Source: Nonomuraea cavernae
Lineage (GTDB): Bacteria > Actinomycetota > Actinomycetes > Streptosporangiales > Streptosporangiaceae
Length of the DNA: 64,000 bases
Reading direction: 5' to 3'
NCBI RefSeq assembly: GCF_014646355.1
Contig: NZ_BMNH01000005.1
Span: 124,001-188,000 of the forward strand
Shown: positions 48,339 to 56,726 of the stretch, piece by piece
Layout: the number at the start of each line of letters is the position of its first letter
How positions within the stretch are numbered: the first letter of the stretch is position 1
The notes under the pieces: generated by a model
Databases searched by the model: none
What the model was told of the DNA's origin: nothing
What the model saw: only the letters and a program-made list of their open reading frames with translations
Position numbers and translations under genes: made by a program

Positions 48339-48566
48339 TTGCGCCAGGACACTGCCGAGGGGGGCCGGCACCCCGGCACCACCGGCCGGTCACGGCCGGA
48401 GATCCCGGGCCCGGTCCGAATCCCACCTCGTCTGCAGGGCGCCCGTCCTCTTGGGCGCCCGGGGGAGAACGTGTGGCAGTGTCCTCGAGCAACCCTTCGA
48501 CCAAGCCCGCCAAGCGCACCTACGTTCTGGACACCTCGGTCCTGCTCGCCGACCCGGCGGCCATGA
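48339..48566 (+). CDS. Possible small ORF upstream of and overlapping PhoH2 (PhoAT-like)
   Basis: A 75-codon frame starting at TTG 48339, with GGAGGGGG at 48324-48331 about 8 bases upstream, ending inside phoH in another frame. The product is Arg/Pro/Gly-rich. The first 25 codons have 23 G or C third positions; the signal fades later, where the frame overlaps phoH. Mycobacterial PhoH2 is reported with a small upstream overlapping antitoxin-like ORF (PhoAT), so this could be the counterpart. A strong ribosome site is the best evidence; the frame may still be chance. Confidence 0.3.
   Translation: MRQDTAEGGRHPGTTGRSRPEIPGPVRIPPRLQGARPLGRPGENVWQCPRATLRPSPPSAPTFWTPRSCSPTRRP
48437..48460 (+). promoter_or_regulatory. 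Stem-loop next to the phoH ribosome site
   Basis: GGGCGCCC at 48437-48444 pairs with GGGCGCCC at 48453-48460 (8-bp stem, 8-base loop), immediately before GGGGGAG. It could tune phoH translation. A TATGAT box at 48278-48283 suggests a leader of about 180 bases. Confidence 0.4.
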
Positions 48567-49792
48567 CCCGCTTCGCCGAGCACGAGGTCGTCCTCCCGAT
48601 CGTGGTGATCACGGAGTTGGAGGGAAAGCGGCACCATCCCGAACTCGGCTACTTCGCGCGGAAGGCCCTGCGCTACCTCGACGACCTGCGCGTGCAGTAC
48701 GGCAGGCTGGACGAGCCGATGCCGACAGGGGATGGCACGATCAGGGTCGAGCTCAACCACAGCGACCCATCCATCCTGCCCGCCGGGTTCCGTCTGGGCG
48801 ACAACGACACCCGCATCCTGACCGTGGCCCGTTCGCTGGCCGCCGAGGGCTGCGACGTCGTCCTCGTCTCCAAGGACCTGCCCATGCGGATCAAGGCGGC
48901 CTCGATCGGCCTGGCGGCCGAGGAGTACCGCGCCGAGCTGGTCGTCGAGTCCGGATGGACCGGCATGGCCGAGATGCAGGTGACGACCGAGGACGTCGAG
49001 ACGCTCTTCGAGCAGGGCACCGCCGAGGTGGAGGAGGCTCGCGAGCTGCCCACGCACACCGGCCTGAGGCTGCTGTCGTCCAAGGGGTCCGCGCTCGGCC
49101 GGGTGCTGCCCGACAAGTCGGTGCGCCTGGTGCGCGGCGACCGCGAGGTGTTCGGCCTGCACGGCCGTTCCGCCGAGCAGCGCATCGCGCTCGACCTGCT
49201 GATGGACCCTGAGATCGGCATCGTCTCGCTCGGCGGCCGGGCCGGCACGGGCAAGTCGGCGCTGGCGCTCTGCGCGGGCCTGGAGGCCGTGCTGGAGCGC
49301 CGCCAGCACCGCAAGGTGATCGTCTTCCGGCCGATCTACGCCGTGGGCGGCCAGGAGCTCGGCTACCTGCCCGGCACCGAGGGCGAGAAGATGGGCCCGT
49401 GGGGGCAGGCCGTCTACGACACGCTGGGCGCCATCACCTCGCCCGAGGTGATCGATGAGGTGCTCGACCGCGGCATGCTGGAGGTGCTGCCGCTCACCCA
49501 CATCCGGGGCCGCTCGCTGCACGACGCGTTCGTGATCGTGGACGAGGCGCAGTCGCTGGAGCGCGGCGTGCTGCTCACCGTGCTCAGCCGGATCGGCGCC
49601 AACTCGCGGGTGGTCCTCACGCACGACATCGCCCAGCGCGACAACCTCCGGGTCGGTCGGCACGACGGCGTCGTCGCGGTGGTGGAGAAGCTCAAGGGCC
49701 ATCCGCTGTTCGCGCACGTCACGCTGACCAGGTCCGAGCGGTCGCCGATCGCGGCGCTGGTGACCGAGATGCTGGAGGACATCACGCTCTAG
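48473..49792 (+). CDS. phoH: PhoH2 protein: PIN ribonuclease fused to PhoH ATPase/helicase
   Basis: 439 residues. The PIN domain spans about 17-145 ([43 protein letters not shown]), with the acidic nuclease residues present. The PhoH domain follows with Walker [14 protein letters not shown] near 253 and Walker [10 protein letters not shown]. PhoH2 proteins unwind and cut RNA. GTG 48473 is preceded by GGGGGAG. The 210-base leader holds a small candidate ORF and a stem-loop. Confidence 0.95.
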   Translation: MAVSSSNPSTKPAKRTYVLDTSVLLADPAAMTRFAEHEVVLPIVVITELEGKRHHPELGYFARKALRYLDDLRVQYGRLDEPMPTGDGTIRVELNHSDPSILPAGFRLGDNDTRILTVARSLAAEGCDVVLVSKDLPMRIKAASIGLAAEEYRAELVVESGWTGMAEMQVTTEDVETLFEQGTAEVEEARELPTHTGLRLLSSKGSALGRVLPDKSVRLVRGDREVFGLHGRSAEQRIALDLLMDPEIGIVSLGGRAGTGKSALALCAGLEAVLERRQHRKVIVFRPIYAVGGQELGYLPGTEGEKMGPWGQAVYDTLGAITSPEVIDEVLDRGMLEVLPLTHIRGRSLHDAFVIVDEAQSLERGVLLTVLSRIGANSRVVLTHDIAQRDNLRVGRHDGVVAVVEKLKGHPLFAHVTLTRSERSPIAALVTEMLEDITL

Positions 49793-49808
49793 AGCATTCG
49801 AGAGCGGA

Positions 49809-50312
49809 TCATTTGAGATCGCCGCAGATGAGCCGCCCCTCCGTCTTGGGGGGGCGGTTCCTGTACGTGTGGATGATCTTGACCTGTTCGAGGGCGGCGT
49901 CCTGCTGGGCCGTACAGACGATCTGAGCCATGGCCGGCCTGCTCAGCTTGCCCTCGCCCCTGACGTAGACCGTCAGCGTGGAGGTCCTGGGCAGCTGGAC
50001 CTCGTCGCGCTGTACGGGATTGAGAGAGTCCTCGATGCGCTCCAGGGTGAATCCGCGCAGCGCGGTGTCCAGCTCGCCGAGCGGTTGCGAGGAGGCCGCG
50101 AACAGCGCGGTGAGCAGGCTCTCCACCGCGTCGGACTCGACGTCGGCCGGCTCCCTCGTCAGCTTGCCGTCCTTCAGCAGGAAGATGGTCTTGGACGGGG
50201 GCGGGACTTGGATCACCGGGGGTCTGGTCCGCTCCTGGACGTCGTTGGGCGAGATGCCGCAGCCGGCCACCGCGAGCCAGGCGGCCAGCACGAGTGCCGT
50301 ACGGGTCCTCAT
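49809..50312 (-). CDS. Lipoprotein of a two-component operon, GerMN/LpqB-like
   Basis: 167 residues. The signal peptide ends in the lipobox AVAGC (Cys18). The mature part (SDAVESLLTALFAASSQPLGELDTALRGFTLERI) resembles the GerMN-type domain seen in LpqB, the lipoprotein partner of MtrAB; this is a resemblance only. It overlaps the end of the histidine kinase gene by four bases, so it belongs to the same operon and may modulate the kinase from outside. It converges on phoH with 16 bases between. Confidence 0.8.
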   Translation of the reverse strand: MRTRTALVLAAWLAVAGCGISPNDVQERTRPPVIQVPPPSKTIFLLKDGKLTREPADVESDAVESLLTALFAASSQPLGELDTALRGFTLERIEDSLNPVQRDEVQLPRTSTLTVYVRGEGKLSRPAMAQIVCTAQQDAALEQVKIIHTYRNRPPKTEGRLICGDLK

Positions 50313-51721
50313 GGCCGCGGCAGCCAGACCGTGAAGAGCGTCCCCGGGTCCTGGGCGCGTACGGAGATGGTGCCGCCGTGCAGGTGGACGTTGGCCCGTG
50401 CGATCGACAGGCCGAGACCGCTGCCCTGGCTGCGGGCCCGGCCCGCGCCCGCCTTGTAGAAGCGGTCGAAGACGTGGGCCAGCGCCTCCGCCGGGATGCC
50501 CTTGCCGTGGTCGCGCACCTTCACCTCCAGGCCGTTCTCGGTGCCCCTGGCGTTGACCAGCACGGGAGGCTGCCCGTGCTTGAGCGCGTTGCCGACGAGG
50601 TTGGCCACGACCACGTCGAACCTCCTCGGATCCAGGTTGACCGTCAGATTCCGCGGGGCGTTGACCCGCACCTGATCGCTCCAGCCGCGCACCTCCAGGC
50701 AGTCCTGGATCGCGTCGGCCACGTTGACCGGCTCCAGGTTGAGGGTCGCGGTTCCGGCGTCGAAGCGGCTGATCTCGATCAGGTGCTCGATCAGCTCGCG
50801 CAGCCGCTCGATCTCGCCGAGCACCAGCCGCACCGCCTCGGCCGACTCCTCGGGCAGCCGGTCGGCCTCGTCGTAGAGCACGTCGGCCACCGCGGTCATC
50901 GCGGTCAGCGGGGTGCGCAGCTCGTGCGAGACGTCGGCGACGAACCGGCGGGACATGGCCTCCAGCGAGCGCAGCTCGGCCACGCTCAGCTCCAGCGCCG
51001 CCGCCGCGTCGTTGAACCTGGCGGTGAGCTCGGCCAGCTCGTCCTGGCCGTGGACCGGCAGCCGGGTGTCCAGCCTGCCCTCGCCGAGGGCCTGGGCGGC
51101 CGCGCTGAGCCGCCTGACGGGCAGCAGCACCTGGCGGGCCGACAGCCAGGCCACGACGAGGGCGATCAGCACGATGACCGCGCCGCCCTGGGCGAGCGTG
51201 CTCCGCAGCGTGCTCAGCTGGCTCTCCTCGTCGCGCAGCGGGAAGAAGACGAAGGCCCGCAGCCCGGTCGGCTCGGCCGTGGGCCCGCTCTGGCGGTAGA
51301 CCTCCGAGCCGACGATGAGCCAGAGCTCGCCGTGGATCACCTTGCGCTGACTGACCATGTTCTGCTTGGCCCTGCCGTACAACTCGTTGGGCACGTCGGC
51401 CATGGTCAGCGGGCCGTCGGCGTAGGCCAGGTTGCGGTACTCCACGGTGACGCTGCGGCCGGGGCCGTCGAGCGCCTGGGCCAGGTCGGCGAGGTTCTGG
51501 CTGGTGGGCGGCGCCTCGCCCTGCCTGAGCCGGCCGACGGGGAAGGTGATCCGGTTCAGCTCCCGGGCGACCACGTCCAGGGCGGTGTCCTCGGCCCGCT
51601 TGACCAGGGCGGCCTTGGCGAGTTCGAAGCCGATGGTGGCGACCAGGACCGAGGCGGTGACCGCGACCAGGGTGAAGGTGATGACCAGGCGCGCCCGCAG
51701 TCCGGTGGGCAGCGGGATCAC
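50309..51721 (-). CDS. HAMP-type sensor histidine kinase
   Basis: 470 residues. Membrane helices at about 11-31 and 178-195 flank an extracytoplasmic sensor domain. HAMP follows (LLPVRRLSAAAQALGEG), then HisKA with His266 (VADVSHELRTPLTAM), and the ATPase domain with NLVGNALKHG, VRDHGKGIP and GSGLGLSIARANVHLHGG. GTG 51721 overlaps the response regulator stop by four bases (GTGA). The frame extends upstream through the regulator's opposite phase, which is spurious. Confidence 0.93.
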   Translation of the reverse strand: MIPLPTGLRARLVITFTLVAVTASVLVATIGFELAKAALVKRAEDTALDVVARELNRITFPVGRLRQGEAPPTSQNLADLAQALDGPGRSVTVEYRNLAYADGPLTMADVPNELYGRAKQNMVSQRKVIHGELWLIVGSEVYRQSGPTAEPTGLRAFVFFPLRDEESQLSTLRSTLAQGGAVIVLIALVVAWLSARQVLLPVRRLSAAAQALGEGRLDTRLPVHGQDELAELTARFNDAAAALELSVAELRSLEAMSRRFVADVSHELRTPLTAMTAVADVLYDEADRLPEESAEAVRLVLGEIERLRELIEHLIEISRFDAGTATLNLEPVNVADAIQDCLEVRGWSDQVRVNAPRNLTVNLDPRRFDVVVANLVGNALKHGQPPVLVNARGTENGLEVKVRDHGKGIPAEALAHVFDRFYKAGAGRARSQGSGLGLSIARANVHLHGGTISVRAQDPGTLFTVWLPRP

Positions 51722-52398
51722 GGTGGGCTGAACCGGTAGCCGAACCCGCGGACGGTGTGGATGAACACCGGCTCCGCCGGGCGTGGCTCGATCTTCGCCC
51801 GGACCCGCTGCACGCAGGCGTCGACCAGGCGCGAGTCGGCGACGTGCGTGTGGTCCCAGACGGCCCGCAGCAGGTAGCGCCGGTTGAGCACCTGGCCGGG
51901 ATGCCGCACCAGCTCCAGCAGCAGCCGCAGCTCGGTCGGCGTCAGATGGATCTCCTTCTCGCCCAGCATGACCTTGAGGGCGCCCCGGTCGATCATCAGG
52001 TCGCCGAACGCGATGCGGTCGGAGGCGGCCGACTCGGCCCGGCGCAGGATGGCCCGGATGCGGGCGTCCAGCACCCGGGGCTCGACCGGCTTGACCACGT
52101 AGTCGTCGGCGCCCGCCTCCAGGCCCACGACCACGTCGAGGTCGTCGCCGCGGGCGGTGAGCAGGATGACGGGAAGCTGGTCGAGCCGGCGGATCCGGCG
52201 GCACACCTCGACGCCGTCGATGCCGGGCAGCATGACGTCGAGGATGGCGATCTCGGGGCGGCGCGACCGGATGTGGTCGAGGGCCTCCTCGCCCGTGGCG
52301 TAGGAGGTGACGGAATGTCCCTGTCTGGTCAGCGCGAGCTCGAGAGCCGTACGGACTGAGGGATCGTCTTCGACGAGGAGAATTCCGGCCACGCGCAC
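51718..52398 (-). CDS. OmpR-family response regulator
   Basis: 226 residues: receiver domain with acidic pair Glu10-Asp11-Asp12, phospho-acceptor Asp54 (LDVMLPG) and switch Lys (VKPVEP). It is followed by a winged-helix DNA-binding domain (LTPTELRLLLELVRHPGQVLNRRYLL, VHTVRGFGYRF-like end). GTG 52398 has GGAAGA 6 bases upstream. It leads the regulator-kinase-lipoprotein operon; a dyad lies just upstream of its start. Confidence 0.95.
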   Translation of the reverse strand: MRVAGILLVEDDPSVRTALELALTRQGHSVTSYATGEEALDHIRSRRPEIAILDVMLPGIDGVEVCRRIRRLDQLPVILLTARGDDLDVVVGLEAGADDYVVKPVEPRVLDARIRAILRRAESAASDRIAFGDLMIDRGALKVMLGEKEIHLTPTELRLLLELVRHPGQVLNRRYLLRAVWDHTHVADSRLVDACVQRVRAKIEPRPAEPVFIHTVRGFGYRFSPP

Positions 52399-52408
52399 AT
52401 TATTCTTC

Positions 52409-52430
52409 CAACCTGCCTATATGTAGGTTG
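52409..52430. promoter_or_regulatory. Dyad before the response regulator gene
   Basis: CAACCT at 52409-52414 and AGGTTG at 52425-52430 enclose an inner CCTA/TAGG pair. It lies 11 bases upstream of the regulator start, including a TATA-containing centre. It is a candidate autoregulatory site or promoter element. Confidence 0.4.
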
Positions 52431-52535
52431 TGTCATAGAACTGTGACATGCCACGCACATGACCACAAAGAGCGCGCGAGACCCTGAAATACGGCCCTCC
52501 CTTCGGTTACGGGAGCCCGAGGGGCGGGCCAACCA

Positions 52536-52551
52536 TGTGATAAAAGTCACA
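52536..52551. promoter_or_regulatory. CRP-like operator
   Basis: TGTGATAAAAGTCACA fits the CRP consensus TGTGA-N6-TCACA exactly. It lies 108 bases upstream of the transglycosylase-like gene and 138 bases from the divergent regulator gene. Another dyad, AACCGAA/TTCGGTT, lies at 52600-52621. Confidence 0.65.
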
Positions 52552-52658
52552 CTATTTACGAAATGCCACGATAGCGCCATGGTTGCCCCGTGGAAGGTAA
52601 ACCGAATATCCCGTTTCGGTTGCGGACCACCCCCCCACACAGGGCAAGCTCATAGGTC

Positions 52659-53372
52659 GTGAGCCCAGGTCCGCAGTTGAGAGAGCGCCGTGCGCCCGAA
52701 AGCTCCCGCTCGCGCCGTTCGTCCTCGCGGCTGACCCCGAAGCGGGTGCTCGGTGTCGGCCTCACCGTGGTGATCGTCCTCGGTGGCGGCGGCTATGTCG
52801 CCTACCGCGCGGTGCAGAACGCCAACACCCCGCCCACCCCGTTCTCGGCCGAGGAGTTCGGCAAGATCGCCAGCGGCGACCTCAACGCGCCCGACCCGGA
52901 GACGGACGCCCTCAAGGAGGCGGCTGTTCAGGCCTACAAGGCCGACGAGCTCAAGAAGGGCCGCGCGGGCGGCAGCAGCAAGGACTTCGACTGGGTCGAG
53001 GTCAAGGAGAGAGGGCCCGGCGGCAACGGGTTCCCGCCCGCCAACTTCCCGCCCGGCAGCAACCCGTCCCCCGGCAGCAACAAGGCCGCCGCCAGGGGCA
53101 TGCTGGCCTCGTTCGGCTTCGGCGCCGACCAGTGGGGCTGCCTGGAGAGTCTCTGGCAGAAGGAGAGCGGCTGGAACGAGCGGGCGATGAACCGCTACTC
53201 CGGCGCCTACGGCATCCCCCAGTCACTGCCCGGCAGCAAGATGGCCAGCGCGGGCGGCGACTGGCAGACCAACGCCGTCACCCAGATCAAGTGGGGCCTC
53301 GGATACATCAAGGGCCGCTACGGCACGCCGTGCGGCGCCTGGGGACACTCCCAGGCCAGGGGTTGGTACTGA
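52659..53372 (+). CDS. Secreted or anchored transglycosylase-like wall protein
   Basis: 237 residues. A basic N terminus, then one membrane helix (about 29-50), a Pro/Gly/Ser-rich linker, and a C-terminal lysozyme-like domain (about 150-237). The domain reads WGCLESLWQKESGWNERAMN with the likely catalytic Glu, then GAYGIPQSLPG and WGLGYIKGRYG. This resembles the actinobacterial aggregation-promoting-factor/Rpf-like wall hydrolase group. The GTG start has AGCTCATAGGTC upstream, a poor ribosome site. The upstream 260 bases are unusually AT-rich and hold a CRP-like operator. Confidence 0.82.
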   Translation: MSPGPQLRERRAPESSRSRRSSSRLTPKRVLGVGLTVVIVLGGGGYVAYRAVQNANTPPTPFSAEEFGKIASGDLNAPDPETDALKEAAVQAYKADELKKGRAGGSSKDFDWVEVKERGPGGNGFPPANFPPGSNPSPGSNKAAARGMLASFGFGADQWGCLESLWQKESGWNERAMNRYSGAYGIPQSLPGSKMASAGGDWQTNAVTQIKWGLGYIKGRYGTPCGAWGHSQARGWY

Positions 53373-53443
53373 CAGGTCATCATTTCCCTCTGTAATCGGC
53401 AAGCCGTCGCGCCCGGCGAGATAGGGCGGCGCACGCTGACCCC

Positions 53444-55441
53444 ATGGGTGTGAAGGTCAGTGTGATCGTCAATGTCCACAACCCGGGTGATACGGCCGAC
53501 GCGTGCCTGCACTCCGTGCTGGAGCAGACTCTGCCCGCGGACGACTATGAAGTGATCTTCGTGGACGACGGGTCCACGGACGGGATCGCGGAACGGCTCG
53601 ACACCGTCTCCGCGGTGCGCCGGAACGTGAAAGTGCTGCACCTGCCCCACACGGGCTCGCCGATGCGGGGCCGCAACGTCGCCATCGCGGCCGCCCAGGG
53701 CGACTACGTCTACCTGATGGACCAGTGCGACCGGCTGGAGCGCGACGCCCTCGCCCGGATGTACGACAGGGCCGTCGAAACCGACGCCGACGTGCTCGTC
53801 GGCCGGCTCGTACGCGACTGGGGTCCGCCGGTGGCCGCCTTCGAACAGAGCAGGGCCCGCGCCGACATCCTGCGGGACCGGCTGTTCAGCCTGCTCACCC
53901 CGCACAAGCTCTACCGCCGGGCGTTCCTGGAGGAGCACGGCCTGGGCTTCGCCGTGCCCGGCGGGCGCGTCGCCGAGCAGGCGTTCGTGGTCCGCGCGTA
54001 CCTCCAGGCCAAGATCATCTCCGTGCTGGCCGAGCACGTCTGCTGCCACCTGGGCGAGCGGACCGAGCCGGAGGACGACCCGCGCACGCTCGTGGCCGAG
54101 CTCCGGTCGCTGCTGGACGACATCGACGCCTTCATCGGCGAGGGCCGCCACCGCGACCGCATGTACGGCCACTGGTTCCGCTCCACCGTGCTCAGGCCGT
54201 TCGTGGGAGCCAGGTTCGCCGCCTCGTCCGTCGACCGCAGCCTGTACTTCACCCTGCTCAGGGAGCTCGTACTGGAGCGCTTCCCCGAGCGGCTCGACCG
54301 TTACCTGCCCGTCCAGCTACGGGTCGTGGCGGCCCTGCTGCGCCTCGGCCGGCTCGATCAGCTCGTCATCCTGGCCAACTCCAGGGGACGCACCGGGCTG
54401 CGCGCCGACCTGACCGAGGTCCGTTGGGACGCCCAGGTGCTGGTGCTGGAGCTGGCCGTCGAGCTCCTCGGCAACGACGGCCAGCCGGCCAGGTACCGCA
54501 CCGAGAACGACCGGCTCTACTGGATCCCGCCCCGCTCCGTCGACGCCCGGCTCCTGCCGGACGACGTCACGGAGGTCAGCTCCGCCGTCGAGCGCGCCCG
54601 CATCGAGGTCTACGTACGGCACGCCGAGACGGGCGTGGTGCACTTCCTGCCCGTGGCGTACCGGGTGGAGCGGTTCAAGGACGGGCGGCGGCACACCAGA
54701 GTGCGGATCCTCGGCGAGGCCCGGGTCGACGTGACGGCGGCCGCCCTGGGAGAGCCGCTGCGACCCGGCCAGTGGGAGGTGCACGTCCGCATGTACGGCG
54801 GGGCGCACCAGGCCAGGAGCCGGGTCGGGCGGCCCGAGGGCCCGCTCAACTGCATGGGCGTGCTGTCGCAGCGGCCCAGGACGCGGTTGGTGGTGCCCTG
54901 CTGGAGCGACGTGGGGGAGCTGGGCCTGGCCATCGAGCCGCGCTCGTTCTCCGAGTCGGTCGCGCTGGTGTCGCCGGGCGTGTCCATCCGGCGGCTGGAC
55001 GGGCACGTGTACGTCGTGCTGCCGGTGCCGTACGTGCCGCCGAGCGGCGGGCCGCCGGTGGAGCTGGTGCTGCGCAACGCCGCCAGACGGTCGCGTGAGG
55101 TGTCAGCGCCCGCCCTGGTGGAGCCGGGGCTCCCGGGCAGGCTCGCCGGCCAGCTCGTCGCCAAGGTGCCGGTCAAGCGGATGCTGCCGGGACGCGACCA
55201 GCTCGGCCCCGGCGCCTGGCTGTCGTCGCTGCGCACCGCCGACGACGAGATCGGACTACGGTTCGGGCTGGAGGTGCGCAGGGGGAAGATCCTGGTGCGC
55301 CCGTCGGCCGCCGTCGACCCCGAACGCCGCTCGCCGATGGGCAGGGACACGGTGTGGCACCGGCTGGGCCGCCGCCTGCCCGGCGCGCGGCACCTGGTGC
55401 GGCTGGCGCGCGCGGGCAAGCACCGCTACCTCAGGGACTGA
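53444..55441 (+). CDS. Family 2 glycosyltransferase with long C-terminal domain
   Basis: 665 residues. The first 220 form a GT-A domain: VSVIVNVHNPGDTADACLHSVLEQTL, YEVIFVDDGSTDG, and GRNVAIAAAQGDYVYLMDQCDRLE, where the usual DxD reads DQC. Residues 220-660 are an unassigned C-terminal region without membrane helices, similar in length to wall-teichoic-acid-type transferases (TarS/TagF-like). The acceptor is unknown; a wall polymer is plausible beside the upstream transglycosylase. No ribosome site is clear before ATG 53444. Confidence 0.85.
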   Translation: MGVKVSVIVNVHNPGDTADACLHSVLEQTLPADDYEVIFVDDGSTDGIAERLDTVSAVRRNVKVLHLPHTGSPMRGRNVAIAAAQGDYVYLMDQCDRLERDALARMYDRAVETDADVLVGRLVRDWGPPVAAFEQSRARADILRDRLFSLLTPHKLYRRAFLEEHGLGFAVPGGRVAEQAFVVRAYLQAKIISVLAEHVCCHLGERTEPEDDPRTLVAELRSLLDDIDAFIGEGRHRDRMYGHWFRSTVLRPFVGARFAASSVDRSLYFTLLRELVLERFPERLDRYLPVQLRVVAALLRLGRLDQLVILANSRGRTGLRADLTEVRWDAQVLVLELAVELLGNDGQPARYRTENDRLYWIPPRSVDARLLPDDVTEVSSAVERARIEVYVRHAETGVVHFLPVAYRVERFKDGRRHTRVRILGEARVDVTAAALGEPLRPGQWEVHVRMYGGAHQARSRVGRPEGPLNCMGVLSQRPRTRLVVPCWSDVGELGLAIEPRSFSESVALVSPGVSIRRLDGHVYVVLPVPYVPPSGGPPVELVLRNAARRSREVSAPALVEPGLPGRLAGQLVAKVPVKRMLPGRDQLGPGAWLSSLRTADDEIGLRFGLEVRRGKILVRPSAAVDPERRSPMGRDTVWHRLGRRLPGARHLVRLARAGKHRYLRD

Positions 55442-55522
55442 GCCGCTGCTCGGTCGGCGAAGGAGTACCCGAAGACGGGACGCCCGGCAGCACTTCCTGA
55501 TCGCGTGATCACGAGCGGCTGA

Positions 55523-55528
55523 TAAACT
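55523..55528 (+). promoter_or_regulatory. -10 box of the trpL-trpD transcript
   Basis: TAAACT lies 6 bases before the leader-peptide ATG, so the mRNA would start at or next to that ATG. A palindrome, CGTGATCACG (55504-55513), sits just upstream and could bind a regulator. Confidence 0.5.
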
Positions 55529-55534
55529 GGCGTC

Positions 55535-55573
55535 ATGACCGCGTACCTGTCCAGCTGGTGGCCCGCCTCCTAG
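55535..55573 (+). CDS. trpL: Trp leader peptide (attenuation peptide)
   Basis: A 12-residue peptide, [12 protein letters not shown], with two consecutive Trp codons (TGG TGG at 55556-55561) followed shortly by a stop, placed 107 bases upstream of trpD. This is the arrangement of classical trp attenuation: a ribosome stalled at the Trp codons changes folding of the downstream leader RNA. There is no ribosome site, but a -10 box 6 bases upstream suggests leaderless translation. Confidence 0.75.
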   Translation: MTAYLSSWWPAS

Positions 55574-55633
55574 GCGGCATCCGCAGCGACAGTTACGCGT
55601 CCGGCCGCCTCGACGAGGCGGCCGTCGGCATTT
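55562..55633 (+). promoter_or_regulatory. trp attenuator: alternative hairpins upstream of trpD
   Basis: Four complementary segments are visible. Segment 1 (CCGCC, 55563-55567) pairs with segment 2 (GGCGG, 55573-55577). Segment 2 (AGGCGGC, 55572-55578) can instead pair with segment 3 (GCCGCCT, 55604-55610). Segment 3 also pairs with segment 4 as the terminator GGCCGCCTC (55603-55611) with GAGGCGGCC (55615-55623), 9 bp with a 3-base loop and TTT at 55631-55633. Stalling at the Trp codons would mask segment 1 and favour the 2:3 antiterminator. Confidence 0.7.
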
Positions 55634-55679
55634 CCAGGGGCGTCCCGTCGAGCATCTCGACAGACGAAAGGCACAACCC

Positions 55680-56714
55680 GTGACCACCACCTGGGCCGCA
55701 CTGCTCGGCACACTCCTCGACGGCACCTCGCTCACCACCCGGCAGGCCGCCTGGGCCATGGAGCAGATCATGTCCGGCGCCGCGACGGACGCGCAGATCG
55801 CCGCGTTCGCGGTCGCCCTGCGGGCCAAGGGCGAGACCGTCGCCGAGGTCGCCGGGCTCGCCGACGGCATGCTGGCGAGGTCGTCCGCCATCCGCGTCTC
55901 GGGCGACACCGTCGACCTGGTCGGCACCGGCGGCGACCGGGCCAACACGGTCAACGTCTCGACCATGGCCGCCATCGTCACCGCGGCCGCCGGAGCGCGG
56001 GTCGTCAAACACGGCGGCCGGGCCGCCTCGTCCTCCACGGGAGCCGCCGACGTGCTGGAGGAGCTCGGCGTCCGGATCGACCTGCCGCCCGCCGCGGTCG
56101 TCCGGGTCGCGGAGGAGGTCGGCATCACGTTCTGCTTCGCGTCCACCTTCCACCCGGCGCTCAAGCGCGCCTCCGGTCCCCGGCGCGAGCTCGGCATCCC
56201 CACGGTGTTCAACTTCCTCGGGCCGCTCACCAACCCCGCCCTGCCGGCGGCCCAGGCCGTGGGTGTGTTCGACCCGGGCATGGCTCCGGTGATCGCGGGC
56301 GTCCTGGCCGAACGCGGCGGCTCCTCGCTCGTCTTCCGCGGGGACGACGGCCTCGACGAGCTCACCACCTCGGGCCCGTCCACCGTCTACGTCGTACGGC
56401 GGGGCACGGTCACCCGCACCGCCCTGGACCCCGCCGACCTCGGCATCCCCCGGGCCCGGCCCGCCGACCTGCGGGGCGGCGACCGCGCGCACAACGCCCG
56501 GGTGGTCCGCGCGGTCCTCGCCGGCGAGCCCGGCCCGGTCCGTGACATCGTCCTGCTGAACGCCGCCGCCGCACTGGTCGCCGCCGAGGGCGCCCCGCCG
56601 CCGGCCGACCTCACCTCGGCTCTGGGGGCCGCCCTCAAACGCGCCGCGGACGCGGTCGACTCCGGTGCCGCCGCCGGCCTGCTCTCCCGATGGGCCGCGG
56701 CGACCTCCCGCTGA
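55680..56714 (+). CDS. trpD: Anthranilate phosphoribosyltransferase
   Basis: 344 residues. The PRPP-binding motif [14 protein letters not shown] is near 80-93, and [21 protein letters not shown] is the second signature. [10 protein letters not shown] and the Mg-binding [10 protein letters not shown] follow. It transfers phosphoribose to anthranilate, the second step of tryptophan synthesis. It stands alone here, without other trp genes, but its leader has a Trp attenuator. GTG 55680 is the start, with CGAAAGG about 10 bases upstream. Confidence 0.95.
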   Translation: MTTTWAALLGTLLDGTSLTTRQAAWAMEQIMSGAATDAQIAAFAVALRAKGETVAEVAGLADGMLARSSAIRVSGDTVDLVGTGGDRANTVNVSTMAAIVTAAAGARVVKHGGRAASSSTGAADVLEELGVRIDLPPAAVVRVAEEVGITFCFASTFHPALKRASGPRRELGIPTVFNFLGPLTNPALPAAQAVGVFDPGMAPVIAGVLAERGGSSLVFRGDDGLDELTTSGPSTVYVVRRGTVTRTALDPADLGIPRARPADLRGGDRAHNARVVRAVLAGEPGPVRDIVLLNAAAALVAAEGAPPPADLTSALGAALKRAADAVDSGAAAGLLSRWAAATSR

Positions 56715-56726
56715 CTCCCGGAGCCG

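Noticed and set aside
52552..52658. c-di-AMP (ydaO-type) riboswitch before the wall hydrolase-like gene
   Set aside because: Such riboswitches precede similar genes, but the conserved core sequence is not visible; only a simple dyad is present.
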